From: Oxytricha trifallax
Lineage: Eukaryota; Ciliophora; Spirotrichea; Sporadotrichida; Oxytrichidae
NCBI GenBank assembly: GCA_000711775.1
Contig: ARYC01000048.1
Span: 124,001 to 188,000, forward strand
DNA length: 64,000 nt
Direction: 5' to 3'
Made by a program: the position numbers and the translations under genes. Positions 12,204-23,500 of the stretch are shown piece by piece; positions within the stretch are counted from its first letter, which is position 1; each line of letters starts with the position of its first letter. The notes beneath the pieces are model-generated. The model was not told the DNA's origin. It saw only the letters and a list, made by a program, of their open reading frames with translations, and ran no database searches.

Positions 12204-13250
12204 TCATGTGTGAGTCTTTACTCCTTTGAGTATCGATTCTCTTAGCCCTTCTTTCCTAAGCCTCACTCTCTTACAACTGCTTTGAATTAAGTCAACTGTA
12301 TCGATCGGCAAGTCATGCATAAGATGATACAGCAGCAGCTTCTTGTAGTGAGTCTTGATTTAACTCCAGTAGAATTCAATTCCATTAAATTAGGGGCTAT
12401 AAGGAACGTTGTATACAGGAGTTATGTTTAACTCTTCATAAGCTTTCTTAGACTCCTTAGTCTTATGAACTGAAAGGTTATCAACAAACAGGATGATCTC
12501 TTGGTTACTATACTTCTCTCTGAGTTTATGTAGGAACTCTATATACTACTCTCGCATAATAGAGCGAGGGTGAATAACATAACTCTCTAAGCCTGAATCT
12601 TCACTTATACCAGCTAAAATTGCATGGGTGACTACCTTCACTTTTTAATCATAGACTTCTATATTATCATACTTCTTATACCAAGACTTATTAATAAAGG
12701 TGTTGAAGGTGAATACAGCTTCATCAGCGTGTATGAACTTGATGTTATTAGTAATAGCTCTCTGCATTTAATCATATATATAGTTTAAATTATTACTATA
12801 AAATGGCACTGTAAAATCAATTACTCTCTTCACTCTGTTGACAGTCTTGAAAGTAATACCATTTCTTCTATAAATATTGGCTATAGTCTAAGGAGAGATA
12901 CGCATGTCAGGAAACTTGCGATGAAACATCACAGCTCGCTAGTCTAATGGAAAGTGTGCCCAATACTTCAAAGTCTTCGAGTCGCAGAGGTAGTCAATAT
13001 GGTGCTGTGAGAACTTTTATTTTCTTGCAGGATGCTTTCAAGTGCCTGAATTAAAATGCTAAACAGCTAACATGCAGTGATACCTAACAGTAGAGGCACT
13101 CTTGTGTAAGAGCTTTGCTATAGCTGCATAATTCAGTACTGGTTTGACTTAATCTATATTAATACTCGTACCATACCTAAGCTTAAGCAGTAAATCTAAA
13201 TATTTCTCATCATATATAGACCCTAAATTTCGCTAATTTCTATTTCTCAT
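12204..13250 (-). CDS. TBE 42-kDa DDE transposase (TBE-3 copy)
   Basis: A minus-strand frame of 349 codons in the ciliate code runs from ATG at 13,250 to TGA at 12,204, the length expected for the 42-kDa TBE transposase (IS630/Tc1-mariner type DDE). Visible motifs in order: an N-terminal helix-turn-helix-like part (YAAIAKLLHKSASTVRYH), HADEAVFTFNTF with the first Asp, LFVDNLSVHKTK with the second Asp, and YSPQFNGIEFYW with the final Glu. One in-frame TGA lies about 90 codons in (near 12,980-13,050); otherwise the frame is open. It cuts and joins element ends in the nucleus. TBE transposases are implicated in germline DNA elimination in Oxytricha. Confidence 0.85.
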
Positions 13251-13352
13251 ATTGCAAATTGGCCTAATTTCTCTACTAACCAAAATAAGACCCCAACAAT
13301 ACCCTACAAATCAAAGCACTTATAAACCTCACTAAGGGGTTTTGGGGTTTTG
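12204..13352 (-). mobile_element. TBE-3: right part of a telomere-bearing-element transposon
   Basis: The right terminus at 13,352 reads GGGGTTTTGGGGTTTTG and is preceded by an inverted-repeat sequence matching the ends of the TBE at 59,765-63,833. The next bases, ATT, would be one copy of a 3-bp target duplication. Only the transposase end is present: the 57-kDa kinase gene, the 22-kDa gene and the left terminus are absent from the window, and LINE sequence begins near 12,200. The host reading frame of gene A resumes directly at 13,353, so the element interrupted that gene. The loss of the left half may reflect deletion together with LINE insertion. Confidence 0.85.
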
Positions 13353-15995
13353 ATTGCTGAAAAATCTTAGCCTCAAGAAGGAGGTAAGAAATTTGAAATC
13401 GTGTAGCCACAGAAATAGTATGTACATGAGAGAGTTCCCTAAAATAATCAAACTTTAGGCTATTATTTAATATTAATAGAATTATATTTCTATTTAATTT
13501 TCATTTATTTAAGTAAGATTTTTATTATTAACAAATCTTAGTAAATACTGAGATTATTTATTCCGACAAATAACCCCCAATCCACCCTATACAAGGACCT
13601 ATCCCCCAACCTACTCCCATAAAATACCCTATTTTATTTGGGAAAAAAACATATCCCCAGAGTCTAAATTTTTTCCTTCTTGACATATCGATCAAATTTA
13701 ATTTTATTATATAGATTTATTATTATTTTCATTTCATTATCTAGTTTGAAATCATAATTTTTATATAATTATATTATTTTCTATATCAATAACTAGTTTT
13801 AAACTCGATAATTAATATTAAAATATAATATGTATAAATTTTATTGACTAACAAAGATAAAATTTTACTTTTTATTTTATTATCGATAAAATACTTAAAA
13901 AAAGGTAAAATTGAGATATTTTAATACAAATTTATGTCTATTTTAATATAACAGCCCTGAATTTGATAAGTAGATTAGTAGTATTAAATTTAAAACACTG
14001 GTTTTTTAAAATAAAAATATCTAACTCTACATGTAAGATAAACATATTCCCTATATAATGACGATATCTAAAAAGCAGGAGTTTTCCATTCTGTTTTTTT
14101 TCGTTTGTATAACCATACCCATTCTAACTTAGCTGAATTATGGACAACAGAGATACAGCTCAACACAATATATCGAATCTTTTCTATAGCCCAACTTTCA
14201 TTTAGAAAAGATAGAACCAAAATGTTGCATTCTACTACAAAAGTGAGTATTGACCAACGAAAAATTTGATGTTTTGAATATATCTGTAACTTGGTATTTT
14301 ATCTTCATTCAGCAAATTCCTCTTCTACTCCTACACAAATTTCACCAATCATTATGATTTATTATGCCTTAAGGGGGATCAATCACGATAATTTCTGAAG
14401 TTCACAGTGAGTGTATTTCTTAGCCTTTTTAGCCATTTTCGTCAACTTGCAGACCTATCTCAGCGGTAGTTCTCTTGTTGATAACACATATATCTATCTT
14501 ATCTGATGCAGACAATGAGACATTCAGTGAGGAAATACCCTATTATATTTTAACTATTATCTTGAAATATTTGGGTAAGAGCATTTTGATTATGTTATAA
14601 ATGTCATAGAATTAATTGCTTACGTATTAAACAGTCATAGAATATGAGATAACCTTTGTGTGCTTATTAGAAAACAAATGTAACTGGTAGGTAGGTGCAT
14701 AGAAAGCCTTATTAGTAAAGTCTACAACTTAATATATTATTGTTCTTGGAGAGTGCCTATTTAGATGGCTGAAATTTTTCGATTGCATATTTATTTAATT
14801 AAAGAATTATTTTATTTCTTTTCACAATAATTTTATTTTACAAATAATCAAATTCAGGGCTGTTATATTAAAATAGACATAAATTTGTATTAAAGTATCT
14901 CAATTTTACCTTTTTTTAAAGTATTTTATCGATAATAAAATAAAAGTAAACCTTTATCTATATTATCAATAAAATTTATACATATTATATTTTAATATTA
15001 ACTCTCGAGTTTAAAACTAGTTATTGATATAGAAAATAATATAATTATATAAAAATTATGATTTCAAACTAGATAATGAAAATGAAAATAATAATAAATC
15101 TATATAATAAAATTAAATTTGATCGACATGTCAAGATGGAAAACATTAAGACTCTGGGGATATGTTTTTTTCCCAAATAAAATAGGGTATTTTATGGGAG
15201 TAGGTTGGGGGATAGGTCCTTGTATAGGGTGGATTGGGGGTTGTTGGTCAAAACAATTATTAAAATAAACATCTATTTAAAAATATCAAGAATTCATAAA
15301 ACTAGTAAACATTGAACTAGAGAAAGATTAGCAATCACTTCTAATGATAATATTTATAATTTTATTATGACAGCTAATATCGATAACTACTAATAAAAGG
15401 AGTTCAGGCTATTGTTCTAAGGGAGTAGAGATGGATTCACATCTAAAGCATTTCATTAAAAATGTGATAATAAAGGACCCACAATATGTTTCATACTTAG
15501 CGAGTTTGGATAGACTTTCGGAGGTTACACATCAATTTTATTTATTTTTTTAAAGATTAAATATATTTTAAGTATAGAATCATAAATAGAAGATTATATT
15601 TTCAATAAAGAACTTTATTAATCTATATTTAATTTATTTTATTTAATATTTAAATGATTAATTTTTAAATTTCTTGGGAGAGCAGAGTTATAAATTTACC
15701 TGATAATAATGCAATTTTGTTTTAGTTAAACAAAAATACTCTTCATAGATTGATTTAGGATAAAGGAACTGGAATATATAATAACAATGAATATCTTTGC
15801 ATTTTCGGAACTAATTTATATTGGGATATTGGTATTTAAAATGATTGTGACAAAAAGGCTTAATCCATATGCAATCTAGGACATAATTATTTACCTCCTA
15901 ATGGTTTTAAACCTGGATTAACTGAAGCTAGAAATTATTTAGCTGGCAAATATAACTATAAAGTGATTGAAATTGAAGTTTATTCACTCTAATGA
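13353..15995 (+). CDS. Gene A: TLDc-domain protein, 3' part only
   Basis: Coding resumes at the TBE-3 end with the linker segment (EKSQPQEGGKKFEIV ... YVHERVPQNNQTLGYY, to about 13,460). A short piece LVNIELEKDQQSLL follows at about 15,300-15,345, then TLDc part 1 (about 15,365-15,545; SRDGFTSKAFHQKCDNKG, SEFGQTFGGYTS) and TLDc part 2 (about 15,672-15,995; ending YLAGKYNYKVIEIEVYSLQ, TGA at 15,993). RING and B-box parts should lie upstream but none is found left of the TBE. A 1.7-kb inverted-repeat element occupies the spacer before the TLDc. TLDc domains in other eukaryotes act in oxidative-stress resistance and V-ATPase binding; the role here is unknown. Confidence 0.75.
13565..15249. mobile_element. 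Inverted-repeat transposon with about 400-bp arms, in gene A
   Basis: The left arm (13,565 to about 13,975) starts GAC(A)AATAACCCCCAATCC and the right arm (about 14,845-15,249) is its near-perfect inverse ending GGGGGTTGTTGGTC. The arms differ at scattered positions. The interior (about 14,070-14,810) is less AT-rich and reads in pieces on the minus strand, including SASDKIDICVINKRTTAEIG. The frames are short and I see no transposase catalytic motif. It lies between the linker and TLDc pieces of gene A, so it must be removed, alone or within a larger IES. No clear target duplication. Confidence 0.8.
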
Positions 15996-16388
15996 ATTTT
16001 AAAGCGATGAAATTAATCTATTAAATTTTTATTAATCAAATTACCATATTTATATACCAAAGGATTATTTTATATCATCAAAGATTATAAATTAATTTAT
16101 AAATATATATTATTTTTTTATTCTATCTTAATAGAAGAATAAATTTATTTATTTCTTTCTCTTAATGGTATTAACTTCATAAAATATCATATTATTTAAA
16201 ACAGAGCTTCATTTATTTATTTTAGAATTATTAGCAATAATTGACTTTTTTTATCAAAATTATAACATATCTCTCTATTGTTTTCTCTTAAATTACATCT
16301 AGCTGTGTGGGATCAGAAAACTATAAAACTATATACAATATAAATATAGCAATAAACTTCACTATTCTCTATTTCTTTATTCCTTTTT

Positions 16389-16760
16389 AGAGTAATGAGA
16401 AATTTCAGTGTAAATGTTGTGAAAATCTATTAAAATATAATACTGTAGGTTCATTTGTTATTATTTCAAATTCATACTATTAATTTAAATAAGTACATGG
16501 TTAGATTATATTTTATATCTAATAAATTTATAAAAAGTACAGATCAAATGGTAATTTTATGCTAATAGAAGAAAATGGATCGTGTCAAGTTAGCATTAAA
16601 TATGATAGATGTCCTAATGTTAATTGCTTGAAAAAGTTGATAAGTTATTTGAGCTTATTAATAATTTTAATTTTTTTCAGAGGATCAAGTAAGAATAAAA
16701 AATAGTCATCATGCTACTACTGAAGAACGATTGAATTAATTGATTAAAGATTGAAGAATC
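16389..16760 (+). pseudogene. RING-like fragment related to gene H
   Basis: Between genes A and B a plus-strand stretch reads NEKFQCKCCENLLKYNT, then VIISNSYY, and further on KYDRCPNVNCLKKL and EDQVRIKNSHHATTEERL. The C-x2-C start and following VIISN resemble the opening of gene H (CQSCKHPFNF ... PIIING) rather than the other members. The pieces are in different frames, and no B-box or TLDc follows before gene B starts at 17,256. I read it as a truncated paralog, possibly with IESs inside. Confidence 0.35.
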
Positions 16761-17255
16761 TGCTAACTGAATAGATTGGCGATAGATTTTTTTTAATTTT
16801 CTTGAGCTCTTTTTGAATTCTATGCCAATATAAAAATAACATTCAAAATTGTATAAGAAAACCTTTTTTAGAGTTCAATATAGTTGTTTAAGTAAATTTA
16901 ATACAAGGTTAATGAGTTAAAAGTAAGGATAACTATAGTGTTTCATAAATGGTTTAGCAAGTGATATATAGATTTTAAACTTTCAGAGAAAAAAATCATC
17001 ATCCCTGATTATTTATTTTTATAAAATTACGTTTATATATTATTATTATTTTCCTATAAAGGGTAGTATTGTAAAAATTAATATTAAATCTTAATATTGA
17101 TTAAATAATTTTCAAATAAATTTTTTTTAGATTTCAATAATTATATATTTATATAATATTTATTGTTGTCCAATAATCCCTATATATTTTAACTATAAAT
17201 ATGATTAAATACAGTATGTATATTAGATATTTTGATTATTTAGTTATATTAACAA

Positions 17256-20061
17256 ATGGAAACCTTTAGTACTTTGTTGATTTGCAAATGCTGCAATTAA
17301 AGATACAACAAAACAAACAGAAAAGTAATGGTTTCAACTAAATCATAATTTTAATTATTTTTAATAATTTTAAATGCCTTCACAAAGTCTGCAAGTAATG
17401 TGTACAATCAAAACTAGAAAAAGATGGAGTCAGGGGTTTAGTATGCTATCAATGCCAATCAATTAATATTTAAAATAATATTATAATTACCTAAACTAAC
17501 ATGTACAAGGAAGACCCAGATGTCAACTTGATACTCAATCAGAGTGATGATTTTCTCCCCATTTAATTAAAATATAATATAATATAATAAATTTACTGTG
17601 ATTATCATCCTATTAATACTTGTGATATACTATGCTAACAATGTGACATTTTAACTTGCAAAAAATGTGCAAAGATTATTATTTTAAATAAAATTTATCT
17701 AAAAAATTTAAAACATTATTATAGGGATTGTTGGATTGATAAATCTTTATTAGATAATTTAATTAAAAGTGATTTTTGCTATAACTATTTTAGAGAAATA
17801 TATGTAGATATTGAATTAGTTATTAGTTCAAATATTTCTTAGTAATCTATATTATGATAATTTTATTCATTCATTAATATTTTTATCCCTTTTATCATTA
17901 ATTATAAGTTATATTATTATTTATATAAAAATTCAAAGATTCATCATTAAGGACATATTTAAAAGCCAGATAAAATAGTACCTTAAATTCTCAAAGCCTA
18001 CTTAAAGAATGCATCTAAATTACTTTTCCAACAAAAATTATCAATCTTTTATAATAATTGAAATGAGTAATTTGGGAAATTAAAAGAATTTAAGATTTTT
18101 AGTATATTAAATTATAAAGATTATTAAGACTTTTGATTGGATAATATTTTTTCCTTAAATGTGGTGTGATTAAATCTCAACTAACTCTTATTAAAACAAT
18201 TATACTGTATATAAATAAAATAAATTTAATTCACTCTTGAAATACAATAGATTTGTACTTAAAATTACATTTAATTCAATTTCAATAAGCTAGCAAATAT
18301 ATATAATTTAGTTTCATTAATAATTTAATTAAATTCAATAAGCTAGCAAACTATATCATAATGATATATAAAAATTAATCATAATTAAAAAATCTAATTT
18401 GATAATAATTCAATTTTGAATAATTATTACGAGGTAATAATTCATTTTTTTTATTACTCTACTATATATAAAATTTCACATCTTTTATTCAATATTTATC
18501 AATTGACAACGCTATTTAAAAATTAAATGATGCAGAAGACAACGATTATGATTAAAAGTGCTCTGAGTTTTACAAAATAAAATATAATTTAATACATATA
18601 ACTTAGAATATATTTGGCTATAAATTAACATATAAAAATTTGTTTTAGTTAGTTTTAACAAATTTTCATATCCTTTATTTAAATTATTATGCTAATTGGC
18701 ATGAATAGTATTTAATTCAATGTAAATTATTATTATATATTTCATTATTTAGTTTCAATTAAATTGTATAATTTTATATGTTATAAGATAAGTTTATGTC
18801 GCTATATAAAGAAGTTAAAAAGCTACTTTATATATTTTTTACTCAGTTCATTGGTATAAGATAAAAATGAATTTATTTATTATTTAAATGAACTTTGGAA
18901 AGTAGACCTTTCTAAGTATAGGCTTGTTGAGAAATCTTAGCCACAAGAAAGGGAGTATAAATCAGAAATCGTTAAACATTTATTAGCAGCTCCTTAAAGA
19001 ATTGTTTAGTTTAACTAATCTCAAAGCTATTGTTTAATTCTAAATTTATTATGAAAATAAAGTAATTAATATTAAATTAAACTTCAGATTTTTAAATATT
19101 AATAGTTACCATATTTCGTAAAAAAATTTTAATAGTTAACAAAAATAATCAAATCATACCTAATAATTAAGATAAATATTTTTTGTAAGACAAAACAATC
19201 ATATATTATCATTGGTGTCTACTTTATTATGTTTGATATAATATAGTGAATAACTTAAGTATAAGTATAAATTATTTCAATGTGAAATACTTTTATGTCT
19301 ACAATATTTGAACTTCTTAAAATTAGTGAACATTGAATTAGATAGAAGTTATCGATCACTTTTGATGATAGTAAATATTATTTAATTAATGACTGCCAAC
19401 ATTGAAAACTATAACTAAAAATCATTTGAGCTTTTGTTTTAAGGCAGCAGAGATGGATTTACAGCCAAAGCATTCCATGACAAGTGTGATAATAAAGGCC
19501 CTACTGTAAGTTTTATACATAGCGAATTTGGATAGACATTCGGTGGATACTCATCAATTACATATTTATAATAATTAATTTGTAGATACAAACAGTACAT
19601 ACTAAAAATATTATTAAACTTTTTAAAATTTTATATTAAATTATATAATAGAATATTATTTAAAATGAATTAATATCTGAAGAAATTTAACTGTAATTAA
19701 TTTTAAATTGAAATTTTTTATTTCAATTTCGTGGCAAAGGAATATTAAATTTGAACCAGACGAAAACGCCTTTATTTTTTAACTAAGCAAGCAAACAATC
19801 CACAGATAATTTCAAAACAAAGACAAAGCAATCTTTAACAACCCAACTTTCCTTTGCTTATTTGGATCTGGGTGTGACATAGCCATTTAGAATAATTGTA
19901 ACATTAATAATACTTCATTTTGTAGATTGGGGAAGACATATGAACTACCATTTGGCTATAAATTTGGATCAGTAGAAGCGAATGAATATTTAGCAGGGAA
20001 AAGTGAATTCAAAGTTGTTGAGATTGAGGTATATGCACTCAAAATTAATTAGTACAGATGA
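17256..20061 (+). CDS. Gene B: RING / B-box / TLDc protein, in MDS pieces
   Basis: Start METFSTLLICKCCNQRYNK at 17,256. The RING finger is split by a 32-bp IES flanked by TAAAT at 17,339-17,343 and 17,371-17,375; joining gives VSTKCLHKVCKQC and then VCYQCQ. Next come MYKEDPDVN (about 17,505), a B-box (YCDYHPINTCDILC, about 17,590-17,690; CKKCAK) and its histidine tail near 17,940-18,060 (KIHHQGHIQKPDKIV), DQKCSEF (about 18,555), a linker (NELWKVDLSKYRLVEKSQPQ, about 18,860-19,030), LVNIELDRSYRSLL (about 19,330), TLDc part 1 (about 19,388-19,565; DGFTAKAFHDKCDNKGPT) and part 2 (about 19,728-20,061; NEYLAGKSEFKVVEIEVY). Stop TGA 20,059. It looks complete. The RING suggests E3 ubiquitin ligase activity, by inference only. 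Confidence 0.8.
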
Positions 20062-20555
20062 TGAGAATGATTAAATTTCATTTTATAAATATCTTACTTA
20101 GTAGACATCAATTTGTTTAATAATTTTAATTTTATTGATAAGGTTTTTTGCATAAATTAAACTTATTTTATTCTCCTATATTATGTTTTATACTTTTTTA
20201 TAAAGAAATATTTATATTTTATGGTTTATAAAAGTATAATGAAAATATTATACACAATGTTAATTTTAGTTAAATTATTAGGTCTATATTTAAAAAATTA
20301 AATTAATTATTGTATTTATTATCTTTATCAATGATTATTCTTGTAAGAATTCTAAAAGAAAATTAAAATAATATTTTAATGGGTTTAAACAAATTTTCAG
20401 AGTATTTTTTTCTGAATTTTTAAGATTATTAATTTTTATATTTAGTATAATTTATATAATCATTTTTATATGTTACACCTCAAAGCACTTAATAGAGAAG
20501 TATCGAGAATAGAGTAATCATTAATTTAGTAAGATTTTAAGTATTAATATTAAAT

Positions 20556-23500
20556 ATGGAGACCTTCGGTACTGTAATGTTTTGTAAATCTTGCAACTAA
20601 AGATATAATAAGTCGAATAGAAAACCATTCAAAACCTACAAAAATCTTTCTTTAGTTTTTAATTAAGTTTTTGATTTATTAAAAGCAGATAATTATGGCA
20701 TATTTTTATTAGCGTATAAGCAAGATTTATTTAGGAATTTATGGTGTAAAATGGATAGTTTGGGGTCAATTTATGATAGTTAGTAAATAAATTATAATAA
20801 TCTAATTTGCATTATGAATTAAATTATTAAATAACTCAAATAAATTTAAACCTTTTTAATAATTACAAGACTATATAGCATGGCTTTTTACAAATCCCCT
20901 GCAGCTGAGACTTCTCCGTGTCTATAAGTATTAAATTTAATAGTAAAGCAACTAAGTTTAAAAGTCTAGCTTTAAATATGTGTGTGAAATATTTTTAAAA
21001 AATTCCCTTAATATACTCCGTAAATTACTAATATTTAAATCTTTAAAATAAGAACATAATAAAGTATGCCTTAATAGTCTACTTTTATTTACGAATATTC
21101 TATATTCATTCTTAAGTAGTTTTGGGGTTATAATTAGTCTCGACAAAATATTATAATTTAAATAATGATTTTTTTAAATGTCTTCATAAAGCTTGTTATG
21201 ATTGTGTTCAGTCTAAATTAGTTAAAAATGAGTAAGGTGGGATAGTTTGTTATCAATAAAACTCCCGAATTTTACAATTAGATATTTATTAATTTAATTT
21301 ATAGGATATAGTTGCGATCTTTTTGGAGATTTCAGCTAAAAAAATGTTTTATTTAAATTTAATCTGTATTTAATGGATATTAACTCATTCTGATCAAACA
21401 AATTTGATTTAATAGTTTTATTATATCTGAAAAACCTTCCTTTATCCCATAATTATCATTTCAACTTTGTTTTTAATTTTTTCATATACATCTACCAATT
21501 TATTTTATTCAACGCTTAGTACATTAATAAGGCATTCATATCCCATTATGAGTTTTATATGCTGTTTTACTTATGTGAGTAATGTTTGAGATTAGAGTTT
21601 CTTCTGAAATGCAACAGAGCTTGCAAGCTGTGTTATCTAAACATCAAAGTACTCTTGCATATAAGCAGTGCAATTGCTGCATAATTAACTCCTATTTGTT
21701 TTGTAAAAATCAACACTCATACCATAATAAATCTTCTGCATTAAATCAATTTTTTCTCATTATCAAAAGATTCTCAATTTGCTTTTTCATTAATTTAAAT
21801 TAATTGGTTTTGGGGTTTTTAAATGTAACGAAATTAAATACAAATTAAAGTATAAAATTTCCAAGCCTAACAAATACAAAGAAGATCCTGAAATCGTTTA
21901 AATACTAGGATCAAATAATTTCATTCCAATTTATAGAATAATTATAAATTTAAATAAATTTACTGCGATAACCATCCAACTTTGACTTGTGAAATATTTT
22001 GCTAACAATGCGACATCTTGACATGTAGTAAATGTGCCAAGATAAAAATTAAAATTATATTTAAGACTGATCATTAAGGTCACCTATTGAACGATGAATA
22101 TGTTGGACCTGAAATATACGAATCTTACGTCGAGAATGTTATTTAATAGCTGAGAACACAAAAATTATTATATCATTTTAATATTTATTTATTAAAATTT
22201 TATTCAAATTATCAATCGATACTCTTCTTTACAAGTTTACCAATGCAAAGAATAGGGATCTTGATTAAAAATGCTCTGAGTTTTATCAATATAATATAAA
22301 TTTGGGAATTATTTTATATCTTATTAGAATTAAAAAATATTTTATATTCAAGAAATCTTGAGAATATAGAGAATAAAATTAAATCTTTAATTAAAAATGA
22401 AAAATTATAAATATTAGTTAATAGATTTTATTCAATTTTAAATAATTGACATTATTTAATTAATTTATAATTTTAATTGAAATAATTTAATACTACTTTA
22501 ATATAATATAAAGTTCACGAATATATATAAAGATGCAAAAAATCTACTCTATTTAAATTTAATTTAAATGTATACTCAGTTTATTAGTTTCCGATAAAGA
22601 AGAATTTTGTATTTTTTCATATTTATAATGAATTGCTCAAATTAGACATTGGGAAGTATAAACTAGTTGAAAAGTAATAACCTCAAGAAGACGGCAAAAA
22701 TTTTGAGATTACAATTTAAGAAAGTATCCAATTAGATAATCAGGCTAAATACTATTTTAAAAATAAATCAATAATTATTTAAGTTATTTTATTATAATAG
22801 AATATTTAAACTTAAAGTTATGATATCTATTGATTCAATAAATTGAGAATTAAAACACACAAATATTAATTTGGTTATATTTTTATTATTTTAGGAAATA
22901 TAAAAATGTACATAATATTGAAAATAATAGAAAGCAATCTGTTAAAAGCATAAAAAATTATATATTTATATTTTCATAAAAATTAATATCTATGCCACTT
23001 AATTAATTAAATTTGATTTAATTAAAATCATACTTAATCCTTTGAATAATTTCAAACTCAAATCCTTTTAGTAGAGAAACTATTTTTTTATAGTCGAAAC
23101 ATTAAGTAAATATTCATTAATTATTGAAGAGACACATTTGAATTTGGAAAGTTAATTATAATTAAACTAATAATAATTCAAAATCGTGGCAGTACCGCCA
23201 ATATTAAAATCCAACTAAATTCGAATTCCCTATCGAATGAGCCCAAGATTGTTTAAATTGGACAACCTTAACTGTCAAGATATTTAATTATAATAAATTA
23301 ATTTAAATTTAATTTTCCAAATTTAAATTTATTTATACAATCTTTAAAAGCTCACTCTTAAATTATACGAATAACTAAGATTCATTAATTTTTCACAACA
23401 AAAATTATGAAATTTTATATTCATGAAAAATTTATATTATAGAACAATAGATTAAAGTTTCATCATTTAAAGAATATTGATAATTATTTTTATCAATAAA

